Part shown: one piece after another, positions 26,578-35,034 of the stretch
How positions within the stretch are numbered: the stretch's first letter is position 1
Layout of the letters: each line of letters starts with the position of its first letter
DNA from: an uncultured Acidobacteriia bacterium
Lineage (GTDB): Bacteria; Acidobacteriota; Terriglobia; Bryobacterales; Bryobacteraceae
Length of the DNA: 52,532 nt
Assembly: GCA_903881085.1 (NCBI GenBank)
Contig: CAIRSA010000253.1
Coordinates: 1-52,532, forward strand
Direction of reading: 5' to 3'
The notes under the pieces: model-generated
Databases searched by the model: none
What the model was told of the DNA's origin: nothing
The model's input: only the letters and a program-made list of their open reading frames with translations
Made by a program: the position numbers and the translations under genes

Positions 26578-27542
26578 TGTCCACCTGACTTTACTGCGTC
26601 GCCAACCTTTACCTGGCCTTGGCCCAAATAGGTACCGGTGCACGACACGTCATCCACTTCCTTGATTACAACGTCGCCCAGCATTGTCTCTGAACGGCGC
26701 AAAACCTTGCCAGTAGCGGGATCGGTGATGGCGCGGCCAACGCGCTTCACCTGCAAACGGTCGCCAACTCTGACGCCCGCGTTCTTGCCCACGTTCATCA
26801 CCAGTTCGTTGCCAGCGACATCGGCAACCAATCCGTCAATCGTAATGATCTTCGTCGGCATGCGGCTGGCATTGGCGTTGAGCTGTCCGCACAGTTGCGT
26901 TACTGCGGCATTCACGGCTTCGCCAAGAATGGTGTTTGCAAAGTTGGAGCTGCCCATGTTGATGCCGCCGGCGCCGCCACTGCCCCAGTTCCCGCCTCCG
27001 CCCACCAGCGAGGCGCCGGAGCGCTTGGATTCGCCCTTGCCGCTGCTCGATGCAAGAATCTCGGCTGTATCCGTGGAAACCATGCGTGCCGTGATCGCCA
27101 CCACCGCCTTCGATTCCTTCTTCCCGATGCCGCCAAGGCCATAGCGCCCAGCCACACCGCCGACGCCACCTAGCCCGACCGACTTGTCGTCACGTCCAAA
27201 CTGCGTGATGCTACCGATGATGATGGCTTCCACGCCGAGAATCTTGCCGAGCTTCGCGGCGGAGTTCGGATCGGCGCGGTCGCTGTTGGAGAAGTTCTGC
27301 TCCGCCATGATCTTGTTGATCGCTTTGCGCTCGATCACAGAGTAGGTTCCATCGTTCACCAAGCGGTCAACAATGAGATCGGCGATACCCTTGCCAACAT
27401 CGACATTTTGACCAAAGATGCCCGAGACGCCGCTCTGCACCGTTGCGTAATCGAAATCAAAAACAGCGACGCGCTTCCTGGCAGGCTGGGCCTGCGCAGT
27501 GGCAGCCGCGATCACCATAGCAATCAGGAAAAATCTTTTCAT
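26574..27542 (-). CDS. CsgG-like secreted protein with FlgT-type C-terminal domain
   Basis: A 322-residue protein with a Sec signal (cleavage after AQAQP, about residue 21). Its central CsgG/HfaB-like domain has KRVAVFDFDYATV, GKGIADLIVDRLV, YSVIERKAINKIMAEQ and a GVEAIIIGSITQF strand. The C-terminal 90 residues resemble the FlgT C-terminal fold (VGKNAGVRVGDRLQVKR). It lacks the lipobox Cys of true CsgG, so it is probably periplasmic. Two Gly-rich insertions (about residues 125-145 and 180-205) are unusual. GGAGG lies 7 bases before the ATG at 27542; an ATG 3 bases upstream is also possible. It is first in an operon with the Ser/Thr kinase. Confidence 0.8.
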   Translation of the reverse strand: MKRFFLIAMVIAAATAQAQPARKRVAVFDFDYATVQSGVSGIFGQNVDVGKGIADLIVDRLVNDGTYSVIERKAINKIMAEQNFSNSDRADPNSAAKLGKILGVEAIIIGSITQFGRDDKSVGLGGVGGVAGRYGLGGIGKKESKAVVAITARMVSTDTAEILASSSGKGESKRSGASLVGGGGNWGSGGAGGINMGSSNFANTILGEAVNAAVTQLCGQLNANASRMPTKIITIDGLVADVAGNELVMNVGKNAGVRVGDRLQVKRVGRAITDPATGKVLRRSETMLGDVVIKEVDDVSCTGTYLGQGQVKVGDAVKSGGQ

Positions 27543-27560
27543 CATTCCGCCTCCATCGAC

Positions 27561-27566
27561 ATTATA
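27561..27566 (-). promoter_or_regulatory. -10 box upstream of the CsgG-kinase operon
   Basis: On the minus strand a perfect TATAAT (27566 to 27561) lies about 19 bases before the start codon. The -35 region is poor (TTACTG at a 17-base spacing). The leader would be only about 12 bases but would still include GGAGG. Confidence 0.45.
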
Positions 27567-27676
27567 GCTCCATGAGTTCCTAACAGTAACGCGGAATCCG
27601 GCGGAAATGTCTGTCAACGGAACACCGATTTTTTCAAACGGATCATTATCGATTCAGAAGCAGTACACTAGTGGCT

Positions 27677-28843
27677 ATGACGCCTGTATCCGACGCAGTG
27701 CCACGTCCGCTTACCGCCCTTAGCGAAGAAGAGGCCATGTTCCAGTCCACCGTGCGCAGGTTCGCGCGCGAACAGATCGGCCCGCATGTGCGCGAGATGG
27801 ATGAACATGCCAAACTGCGGCCGGAGATTCTGAAACAGTTTTTCGATCTTGGACTGATGTCCATCGAAATTCCTGAAGAGTACGGCGGCCAGGGCGGATC
27901 GTTCTTTCAATCCGTGATCGCAGTGGAGGAGGTGGCGGCGGTGGAGCCGGGCGCGGCCGTTGTGGTCGACGTGCAAAACACGCTGGTCGTCAACGCCATT
28001 GTGCGTTGGGCCAACGATGCACAGAAGCGGAAGTACCTGCCGAAGCTTGCAGCGGACACGGTCGGGTCCTATGCACTCTCAGAGGCCGGCGCAGGCTCGG
28101 ATGCCTTCGCCCTGACCACCAAAGCTGTAGACATGGGCGACCACTACCTGATCACCGGCCGCAAGTTGTGGATCAGTAATGCGGCGGAAGCCGGGTTGTT
28201 TCTGCTGTTTGCCACCGTCAATCCGGAGGCTGGGTACAAAGGTATCACCTGCTTTCTGGTGGAGCGCGATTTCCCCGGATTTCAGGTTGGCAAGAAGGAA
28301 GACAAGCTTGGCATCCGGTCGTCATCTACATGCGAACTGATATTGGACAACTGCAAAGTCCCCAAAGAAAACGTATGCGGCGAAGTGGGCAAGGGGTACA
28401 AGATTGCCATCGAAACGCTGAACGAAGGCCGCATCGCCATCGGCGCACAGATGATCGGCGTGGCTCGTGGCGCGCTCGATCATGCGGTGGGCTATGCCAA
28501 GCAGCGCAAGCAGTTCGGTAAGACAATCGGTGAATACCAGGGCGTCCAATTCCAACTGGCGGAGATGGCGACCAAAGTGGAAGCTGCCCGGCTGCTGGTG
28601 TATAACGCTGCGCGGCTGCGCGAAAACGGCATGCCTTTTGTTGCCGAGGCGGCCATGGCGAAGTATTTCAGTTCCATCATTGCAGAAGAGGTGGTCTCGC
28701 AATCCGTGGAAGTGTTCGGCGGCGTGGGCTTCACAAAGGACTATCCGGTGGAAAAACTCTACCGCGATGTAAAAATCGGTCGCATCTACGAGGGCACAAG
28801 TAACATGCAACGCATCACCATCGCCAAACATCTGTTAGGGTAA
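27677..28843 (+). CDS. acyl-CoA dehydrogenase (short/branched-chain type)
   Basis: A 388-residue FAD enzyme that introduces a trans-2 double bond into an acyl-CoA thioester. All family blocks are visible: N-terminal helical domain, GLMSIEIPEEYGGQG, YALSEAGAGSDAFAL and ITGRKLWISNA of the beta domain, and a C-terminal helical domain with RKQFGKTIGEYQ, QSVEVFGGVGFTKDYPVEKLYRD and RIYEGTSNMQ, whose Glu is the catalytic base. It resembles the short/branched-chain class, so isobutyryl-, 2-methylbutyryl- or butyryl-CoA is likely. Start choice: ATG at 27677, with an in-frame GTG at 27671 also possible. The LolA-like gene follows 4 bases after its stop. Confidence 0.93.
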   Translation: MTPVSDAVPRPLTALSEEEAMFQSTVRRFAREQIGPHVREMDEHAKLRPEILKQFFDLGLMSIEIPEEYGGQGGSFFQSVIAVEEVAAVEPGAAVVVDVQNTLVVNAIVRWANDAQKRKYLPKLAADTVGSYALSEAGAGSDAFALTTKAVDMGDHYLITGRKLWISNAAEAGLFLLFATVNPEAGYKGITCFLVERDFPGFQVGKKEDKLGIRSSSTCELILDNCKVPKENVCGEVGKGYKIAIETLNEGRIAIGAQMIGVARGALDHAVGYAKQRKQFGKTIGEYQGVQFQLAEMATKVEAARLLVYNAARLRENGMPFVAEAAMAKYFSSIIAEEVVSQSVEVFGGVGFTKDYPVEKLYRDVKIGRIYEGTSNMQRITIAKHLLG

Positions 28844-28847
28844 TCAT

Positions 28848-29627
28848 ATGCGCGCATTGTATCTGCTTCCGCTATTCTTGCTCCCCTGCTGGGGCGCCGA
28901 TTCGAAAGAACCGTCCGAGGCTGAGGTCAAGGACATCATCGCCAAGTTCGCTCAAAAAGAGTCAGAATTCGCCAAGGCACGAGAAAAGTACACCTACCGG
29001 CAGTCCCTCAAAATGCACGAGTTGGACGACCGCGGCAACGTCACCGGCAAATGGGAATACATCGCGGATGTTATCTTCTCGCCCAACGGCAAGCGGACCG
29101 AACGTATCGTGCGCGCGCCCGTACCTACGTTAAAGCTGATCATCACCCCCGAGGACGAGGCCGATCTGCGCAACGTGCAACCGTTCGTGTTGACCAGCAA
29201 GGACATCGACAACTACGACGTCCGCTATCTGGGCCGCGAAAAACTGGACGAGATCTCCTGCTACACCTTCTCTGTCAAGCCTAAGAAGCTCGAAAAGGGC
29301 CAGCGCTATTTCCAGGGGCAAATCTGGGTGGACGACCGCGATCTGCAGATTGTGAAAAGCTATGGGCGGGCCGTTGGGCTGTTGAAAAAAGGTTCCGACC
29401 AGCAGTTCCCGAAGTTTGAAACCTACCGCGAACAGATCGACGGTAAGTTCTGGTTCCCGACCTACACCATCGCCAACGACACGCTGGTCTTCAAAGATTC
29501 ATCCCAGCGCATCCGTATGTCTGTGAAATATGAGGACTACAAGTACTTCGGCAGCGATGTGAAGGTCACTTTCAGCGATGTGGACCCGGCCAAACCGGCC
29601 GCGCCCGCAGCACCGAAGAAGCCGTAA
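28848..29627 (+). CDS. secreted LolA-like protein
   Basis: A 259-residue exported protein with a short signal sequence (cleavage after about WGA at residue 17). The mature part suggests the LolA/LolB-type half-barrel seen in outer-membrane lipoprotein-sorting relatives: successive strands such as YTYRQSLKMHEL, YIADVIFSP, KLIITPEDEADL, SCYTFSVKPK, GQIWVDDRDLQIVKSYG, FWFPTYTIA and RMSVKYEDYKYF. The C-terminus is Pro/Ala rich. It might bind lipid at the envelope, but no partner is seen. The gene follows the acyl-CoA dehydrogenase by 4 bases and is probably cotranscribed, although a functional link is not obvious. Confidence 0.65.
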   Translation: MRALYLLPLFLLPCWGADSKEPSEAEVKDIIAKFAQKESEFAKAREKYTYRQSLKMHELDDRGNVTGKWEYIADVIFSPNGKRTERIVRAPVPTLKLIITPEDEADLRNVQPFVLTSKDIDNYDVRYLGREKLDEISCYTFSVKPKKLEKGQRYFQGQIWVDDRDLQIVKSYGRAVGLLKKGSDQQFPKFETYREQIDGKFWFPTYTIANDTLVFKDSSQRIRMSVKYEDYKYFGSDVKVTFSDVDPAKPAAPAAPKKP

Positions 29628-29676
29628 TTTCGCCGTTCAGCCTCAAATTTCAACACCACAGGTCATTTTTCGCCCT

Positions 29677-29708
29677 TTGACTTGCAAACTGAGGTTAAAA
29701 TATATAAT
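29677..29708 (+). promoter_or_regulatory. promoter giving a leaderless radical SAM mRNA
   Basis: A perfect TATAAT (29703-29708) lies only 7 bases before the ATG at 29716, so the expected start site coincides with the start codon. Possible -35 elements are TTGACT (29677-29682, 20-base spacer) or TTGCAA (29682-29687, 15-base spacer). No Shine-Dalgarno sequence is present between the -10 box and the ATG. Confidence 0.55.
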
Positions 29709-29715
29709 TGTCATT

Positions 29716-30765
29716 ATGCCGGAAGGTAACTTCAGACTGAAGCGGCTGGGTCATGCCTCTACTCGCCGCGTGCGCGAGCTGCGTATGATCTCGCGGGCTC
29801 TACTTTCCACGGATCACGTGGTGCAGGCGCACATCGTCCCGATGCGCCGTTGCAACTTATCCTGTACATATTGCAACGAGTTCGACGATTTCTCGAAGCC
29901 GGTTCCGGCTGAGACAATGATGCGGCGCGTCGACCATCTGGCCAAGCTCGGCGCGGGTCTGGTCACCATCAGCGGCGGCGAACCGACCTTGCATCCGGAA
30001 CTCGACGACATCATTGCACGCATCCGCAAGCACGGCATCCTCGCCGGTCTGATCACCAACGGCTACCTGCTGACCGCCGACCGCATCGAAAAGCTGAACC
30101 GCGCAGGTTTAGACCATCTGCAGATCAGTATCGACAACGTGAAGCCTGACGAAGTTTCCAAAAAGAGCCTGAAGGTTTTGGACAAGAAGCTGCAGTTGCT
30201 TGCGGCACATGCCTTGTTCCATGTGAACATCAACTCCGTGGTAGGCGGCGGCATCCAGAATCCCGACGACGCGCTGGTCATCGGAAAACGGGCCTTGCAG
30301 CTGGGTTTCAGTTCGACCATCGGAATCATTCACGATGGCAGTGGCCAGTTGAAGCCATTGGGCGGGCGCGATCGGGAAGTCTTCATGCAGATGAAGCAGT
30401 TGGCCAAGCGCAGCTATGCCCGGTTCAATCAGTTCCAGGACAATGTTGCGAATGGCGAGCCCAGCGATTGGCGCTGCCGCGCCGGCAGCCGCTACATGTA
30501 TATTTGCGAAGAAGGCCTGGTGCATTACTGTTCGCAGCAACGTGGGTTTCCAGGTACGCCGTTGCTTGATTACACCATCGCCGATGTGAAGCGCGAATTC
30601 ATTACGGAAAAGGCTTGCGCGCCGTATTGCACCGTTTCCTGCGTCCATCAGACTTCCTATATCGATCACTGGCGCGCGCCACAAACCATTAAGCCTGTAG
30701 CGCGGCCTGAGGAGAAACAGGAACTGATTAAGTTACAGGCGGCGGCGAATCGCCAGGGCGATTAG
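29716..30765 (+). CDS. radical SAM protein with SPASM-like C-terminus
   Basis: A 349-residue radical SAM enzyme. The cluster-binding CxxxCxxC is at Cys46, Cys50 and Cys53 (RRCNLSCTYC), followed by SGGEPTLHPEL (the GGE motif), the GLITNGYLLT strand and a partial TIM barrel. The C-terminus has further cysteines (CRAGSRYMYIC, HYCSQQRG, CAPYCTVSC) suggesting an auxiliary iron-sulfur cluster of SPASM/Twitch type. The product is unknown. Peptide or carbohydrate modification is possible. Starts upstream of 29716 lie within the preceding gene and are rejected because the -10 box sits between. Its last 33 bases overlap the convergent PEP-CTERM gene. Confidence 0.88.
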   Translation: MPEGNFRLKRLGHASTRRVRELRMISRALLSTDHVVQAHIVPMRRCNLSCTYCNEFDDFSKPVPAETMMRRVDHLAKLGAGLVTISGGEPTLHPELDDIIARIRKHGILAGLITNGYLLTADRIEKLNRAGLDHLQISIDNVKPDEVSKKSLKVLDKKLQLLAAHALFHVNINSVVGGGIQNPDDALVIGKRALQLGFSSTIGIIHDGSGQLKPLGGRDREVFMQMKQLAKRSYARFNQFQDNVANGEPSDWRCRAGSRYMYICEEGLVHYCSQQRGFPGTPLLDYTIADVKREFITEKACAPYCTVSCVHQTSYIDHWRAPQTIKPVARPEEKQELIKLQAAANRQGD

Positions 30766-31590
30766 TCCAACACCCATCAATAAGTAAGTCTGCGGTTCGG
30801 GCACATTTGTGAATGACCAGTTTACGATGTCGTGGTTTTCGAATGCCCCGCCAGTTGACGAAGTAAATCCGACAAAGGCATTGGTTCCCTGCGGCAGGTT
30901 CAACTTAGTGGCAAGATCCACCGCGACATTCAATATCGGCGTGTTCATGTCGTTGAAGTAGATGGCCAGGTCGCCTGGGGTGTAGTGGATATGGACATTG
31001 TAAATGGCTCCGTTCGACATATCTGGGCCAACGGTGGTAATACCCAGCGTCGGATTGGCATATGGACCATTGAAATCGGAGCCCGTGCAATGCTCCGGGC
31101 GGTTCGGCAGAACGCCCTCGCTCTGTACAGCAATGTGGTTTCCGCTCGGTTCACAGTAGGAAGGGATGTTTTGCCAGGTGTCGAACTCAACGGCAAGGCT
31201 GTCCGGAATATAAAAATAGCCCAACCCGCTGGCATATGCGCCGATCTGGCTCGTGTTCACTCCCTGAATCACAAACGCAAAGCCGTCACCGCCTGTACTG
31301 CCTGGAATCAAAGACCAGTCCGGCGTCCACCCTTCGCGGTTCGTGATTTGGAACTGAAAGGAAGTGTCAAATCCACCTGCTACATTGACTGCGGTGTTAT
31401 ACCAGGCCGCTCCGACCTCATTAGCGGCAGCGGATGTAGTTCGCAAAACATTCGACGTGCTGGCCGCATTCCCCAATAGAGTAAGTCCGGACGTTGAGCT
31501 GAAATCGTTAAAGACAATCGTTGTGGCGCTTGCCGGAATCAGCCCTAGCGCGATCCCAGCCAGCGCCGTAGTTACAAGCCTATTTATCAT
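30733..31590 (-). CDS. PEP-CTERM protein with lectin-like domain
   Basis: A 285-residue exported protein. The signal peptide ends near ASATT (about residue 23). The body resembles an L-type (legume-like) lectin beta-sandwich: FNDFSSTSGLTLLG, FQFQI, GGDGFAFVIQ, SLAVEFDTWQN and a VHIHYTPGDLAIYFND strand. The C-terminal 23 residues form a PEP-CTERM sorting signal: VPEP at 263-266, a hydrophobic helix and the basic tail RRRL. An exosortase should cut and anchor it, but no clear exosortase is in this window. GGAGG lies 10 bases before the ATG. PEP-CTERM proteins are commonly tied to exopolysaccharide production, which matches the operon next door. Confidence 0.9.
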   Translation of the reverse strand: MINRLVTTALAGIALGLIPASATTIVFNDFSSTSGLTLLGNAASTSNVLRTTSAAANEVGAAWYNTAVNVAGGFDTSFQFQITNREGWTPDWSLIPGSTGGDGFAFVIQGVNTSQIGAYASGLGYFYIPDSLAVEFDTWQNIPSYCEPSGNHIAVQSEGVLPNRPEHCTGSDFNGPYANPTLGITTVGPDMSNGAIYNVHIHYTPGDLAIYFNDMNTPILNVAVDLATKLNLPQGTNAFVGFTSSTGGAFENHDIVNWSFTNVPEPQTYLLMGVGLIALAIRRRL

Positions 31591-31702
31591 GGAAACCTGT
31601 CCTCCATAACCATAGGATCATTTAACAGGTACCAACTTCAATGGATTTACTGCCTGATCGTACAGGTAACCACTAGCGATTTGTACTAGACAATTGGTTT
31701 GC

Positions 31703-32524
31703 TTAGAACTCAAAGAACATCTTGGCCGTAGCGCCTATCCGGCTGTAAGCAGTGAACTTAGTCTGGTGATCCAAGCCTAGTACGAAGCCCGTGCGGCGAG
31801 TAATCCACTTGCGGAAGAAGACCGAGGCCGAGTATCCGTTCAAGTTCACGTCCACCGGCTGCGCGGCAAAGTAACGGTACGCTTCGTGGCCGCCGCTGAC
31901 GGTTGCGCCAAGCCAATACTTGCCCTCCCGGCCATACTGCGCGGAAACACTGCCCGCGGCGGACACCATGCCACCAGGCTGGTTATGGTTGACGAACAAA
32001 TTGCCGTCAATCACCATCTTTGGGGGGTAGTAAATAAAGCCCGCACTGAAGATCTCGCTCTTGATTGTTCCGCCGTAATCCAGGTAAGTGATGCCCGCAT
32101 CCAGCACCAGTTTCGGTTCGGAAGGCAGCTTGAAGTATGCCTTGCCATCATAACGCTGTTTTGGGAAGAAGATCGGTTGGGGAGTTCCAAAGGCGCTCAA
32201 CTGGGGCGCGAACGACAATCCTTGGGTGGTGTAAAAATTCTTGGTCCAATTCATGTAACTGAAGAAACCGTAGCTCTCCTGCGTGCCTCCTGGGCGAGTC
32301 TGCGTATTGATGGTCAGTACGGGTATGAATTTGGCGCTGTAGCGGATCCACAGTTCAGCGTCCGCCCCACGCCAGTAGCCGTAATTTTTCCCCGCATAGC
32401 TTTGGGTTGTACCAACCTCAAGCCGCATCGGCAGCGTCGCTTCATAAGCTGGTTTTTCAAACGACGCGTCTTCCGCTGAGGCCGCCGCCGCAAATAAGCA
32501 GGCAAGTGCAAAAAGATGTTTCAT
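31703..32524 (-). CDS. YaiO-like outer-membrane beta-barrel protein
   Basis: A 273-residue exported protein: signal peptide MKHLFALACLFAAAASA, then alternating amphipathic strands with aromatic ends and a terminal Phe (AKMFFEF) recognized by the BAM machinery. The pattern (GRxGKYWLGATVSGGHEAYRY, YSRIGATAKMFF) fits the YaiO family of small outer-membrane barrels that often accompany glycan export genes. The ATG at 32524 overlaps the stop of the bactofilin-like gene as ATGA and is preferred over an upstream in-frame codon. It is last in the four-gene polysaccharide operon, where it would provide the exit pore (inference). Confidence 0.75.
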   Translation of the reverse strand: MKHLFALACLFAAAASAEDASFEKPAYEATLPMRLEVGTTQSYAGKNYGYWRGADAELWIRYSAKFIPVLTINTQTRPGGTQESYGFFSYMNWTKNFYTTQGLSFAPQLSAFGTPQPIFFPKQRYDGKAYFKLPSEPKLVLDAGITYLDYGGTIKSEIFSAGFIYYPPKMVIDGNLFVNHNQPGGMVSAAGSVSAQYGREGKYWLGATVSGGHEAYRYFAAQPVDVNLNGYSASVFFRKWITRRTGFVLGLDHQTKFTAYSRIGATAKMFFEF

Positions 32525-33657
32525 GAATTTGACTTCCATATTTCAGTTTCGAACCAATCCACGGGAGTTACCAACGCCTTGACGAATTTACCGGACGATA
32601 GCTTTCCATTGATCACACAGTTACTCTCCACAAACATCGGACCCGCCGAATAAGCGGCCACGGGGAGTCCCTCGCGCAGCCCTCTCACCCCATGCCGCAG
32701 GCGCAAGGAGCCGCCTGAATAAAGGAGTCCTTGAAAAAACACCGCTCTGCCCAACGTGAGATGGCCTTGCGCAACCACGTTGCCTTTAACGATTGAATCA
32801 TCGCCGATAAATACATCGCCTGTGGCCTTCAGGTCGGCCTCGATGTAACTCGATTTCGAGCACTGGAAATCGCCACGGACAATCAGCGATTTGGAAAGGT
32901 GCACTGCCATGTCGACACGCAAATCACCGTCATAACGATAACAACCGCCGCCCTGATACCTCAGCCTGTCCGGATTAAAGCCCGGAATCTTTTCATCATT
33001 GGCTGGCACAGGCAGTTCCAGCACAGGATGTTCATCGTTTGACCATGTCCATTCACCCTCGCGCCGCCCCTGCGTTGACACCTCAGGAGCGAACAAGGAT
33101 TGCGCCTGGGAACCAGGGCCGAAACGGATGGCCGAACGAGAGGTGGCGCGCGATTGAATTCGACAGTTGCCGCGGATGTCCAGAAAGCCGTTGGAATCCA
33201 CCCAGCGTCGAACCTTTGTTCCCTGGTGCAACCGCGTCATGCCATCCACAGCCAGCGCCTGTATCTCCGTGGACGGACCAATCACGCAATCCTGCCGCAC
33301 CATTAACTCTTTTTCGAAATTACAGCCGGCGCCACATAGGAAGTCGCCCTCAACCACCAGCATCTCCCGCTCTTCGTGCGAGGAGGGGTAGTTGGCTTCC
33401 TTGGAAATGTAGATTCTCTCCGCGCCCTTCTCCACCATGCTCAGCATCGGGCTGGAACTGGGGTCTTTGGGCAACTTAAGCCACTCGGCCATTTTGTTGC
33501 GAAACGATTGGCCAAAGTAATCCTCCAATCGCACATAACCAGTATCGAGCTCCGTCGACTTCTCGCCTTTCAACCGGTTGTAAGTCGAAAAGGCGAAATG
33601 GAAATGCAGATAGTAAACGAAGGAAAATATCAGCCCGAATAATAAGAATGCCAGCAT
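32521..33657 (-). CDS. membrane-anchored bactofilin-like beta-helix protein
   Basis: A 378-residue protein with an N-terminal membrane span (about residues 2-20) and a long outer or inner domain made of short repeating strands: EGDFLCGAGC, VDGMTRL, GFLDIRGNCRI, SLIVRGDFQCSKSSYIEADL and GDVFIGDDSIVKGNVVAQGHLTLG. This is the right-handed beta-helix pattern of bactofilins and polymer-forming proteins. A middle insertion (about 185-245) is Pro/Gly rich. GGGGGA is 7 bases before the ATG, inside the glycosyltransferase 3' end. Combining a bactofilin-like helix with a transmembrane anchor in a polysaccharide synthase operon is unusual. It may act as a scaffold between inner-membrane synthase and outer-membrane barrel (inference). 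Confidence 0.65.
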   Translation of the reverse strand: MLAFLLFGLIFSFVYYLHFHFAFSTYNRLKGEKSTELDTGYVRLEDYFGQSFRNKMAEWLKLPKDPSSSPMLSMVEKGAERIYISKEANYPSSHEEREMLVVEGDFLCGAGCNFEKELMVRQDCVIGPSTEIQALAVDGMTRLHQGTKVRRWVDSNGFLDIRGNCRIQSRATSRSAIRFGPGSQAQSLFAPEVSTQGRREGEWTWSNDEHPVLELPVPANDEKIPGFNPDRLRYQGGGCYRYDGDLRVDMAVHLSKSLIVRGDFQCSKSSYIEADLKATGDVFIGDDSIVKGNVVAQGHLTLGRAVFFQGLLYSGGSLRLRHGVRGLREGLPVAAYSAGPMFVESNCVINGKLSSGKFVKALVTPVDWFETEIWKSNS

Positions 33658-33660
33658 GTG

Positions 33661-35034
33661 TCAATCCCCCGAAGTTTTGTGTGAATAGTACAGCCCGTTT
33701 GCAGTACGCGATACCATCTGAATGTTGTTTCCGCCAGATGGCCCGGAAGGATTATCCCCTGGTTCGCGCGTTCGTTTCGTCTTATCCCAGCCAGGCCCGC
33801 CGTCTCCCCAGATTCTGCTCCAGTAAAAGCGCATAAGGGCGCTGCAGATGGCGCCGGTGGAGGCGAAGAAGTTAAGCAAATTCAGTGGCAGCAGCAGCAT
33901 CCGCTCACGGCTGCCATCGAGCATGGAGGCAATGCCTATCTCCATAAACGTCGCTTGGTTTGAAAACAGTTGGTAGCCCACAAAGCTCATGGCAATCGCC
34001 AGAATCGGCACCTCATGGGCGCTTTCGGCAAAGAACAACACAAGAGATGCCAGCCATCCCATCACCATCACGGGAGCCGTCAGGTACATCGCCAGCAGCA
34101 AGAGGGAGTCGGCTTTTTCCAGCCTCGAAAGAAACTTCGCCCTGACAATTTGCCGCCAGTATTTGTGCAGGCATTCGGTATGCCCTGTAACCCATCGGTT
34201 CAATTGCTTCTTCCGCACCGTCCACGACTGCGGCACTTCCTCGTAACATTCGGCGCGGTTCACGTAGGCCACCCGCCAGCCTTGCAACAGCATGCGGAAC
34301 GTCAGATCTGTATCTTCGGTGAGCGAAGCCGGATCCCATCCTCCGATGGCCGCCAACGCCGTGGCCCGCACTCCGCCCACCGTACCGCCAAACTGCGCGG
34401 TAAACCCATGATTAAATCTCGATTGCTGCGCGCTCTGGTAACCCGCCGCGCGCTCCAGCGACAAAAGTCCAGCCAGCAGACTGCCACCAACGTTGTGCGG
34501 CACTACGCGGCCCATCACTGCGCCCACTTCGATATCCACAAACGGAGCAGCCAGCATCTTGAGCATGGCGCGCCCGGGAATATAATCGGCATCGAACAAG
34601 AGAATGATGTCGCCCGTCGCCAGTTTCGTCGCCTCCAACAGCGCGGCAGGCTTTCCGCCTGCGCCTTCGCTTCTGTGCAGTGGTTCTATAATTTTGTACT
34701 TTTCCGCGTATTCGTCGATAATCGCGCGTGTCCCGTCCGTGCTGCGGTCATTGATTGCGATGATTTGTAACCGGGTCCAGTCGTAATCGCAATCCACCAG
34801 CGCCTGCAAAACATCGGCCGCAACTTTTTCTTCATTATGCATGGGCACCATCACGGTGATGTTGGGCATCACGAATCCCACCAGTTCGTTGAAGTCCTTG
34901 GGATGGCTAAGCTTCAAGCGGGAGATGCCCATCCAGTAATGCCGGATCGCATACAGCATCAGCACGGATAATGTGAAAAATACGCAGCAGCGGGCGATGA
35001 AGACTACGATTGCCACGACGTCCTCAATCCCCAC
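33661..35034 (-). CDS. processive family 2 glycosyltransferase (polysaccharide synthase type)
   Basis: A 457-residue membrane glycosyltransferase of the PgaC/cellulose-synthase-like GT2 class. An N-terminal membrane span (about 5-32) precedes the cytoplasmic GT-A domain with all catalytic landmarks: NDRSTDG (Asp96), DAD (148-150), TED (239-241) and QLNRW (277-281). At least three C-terminal spans follow (about 305-420). The hydrophilic tail is Gly/Pro rich. A GTG start at 35034 overlaps the upstream membrane-protein gene by 31 bases; a GTG at 35016 is an alternative. The product is probably a beta-linked homopolymer extruded through the membrane. The sugar is unknown. Confidence 0.9.
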   Translation of the reverse strand: MGIEDVVAIVVFIARCCVFFTLSVLMLYAIRHYWMGISRLKLSHPKDFNELVGFVMPNITVMVPMHNEEKVAADVLQALVDCDYDWTRLQIIAINDRSTDGTRAIIDEYAEKYKIIEPLHRSEGAGGKPAALLEATKLATGDIILLFDADYIPGRAMLKMLAAPFVDIEVGAVMGRVVPHNVGGSLLAGLLSLERAAGYQSAQQSRFNHGFTAQFGGTVGGVRATALAAIGGWDPASLTEDTDLTFRMLLQGWRVAYVNRAECYEEVPQSWTVRKKQLNRWVTGHTECLHKYWRQIVRAKFLSRLEKADSLLLLAMYLTAPVMVMGWLASLVLFFAESAHEVPILAIAMSFVGYQLFSNQATFMEIGIASMLDGSRERMLLLPLNLLNFFASTGAICSALMRFYWSRIWGDGGPGWDKTKRTREPGDNPSGPSGGNNIQMVSRTANGLYYSHKTSGD

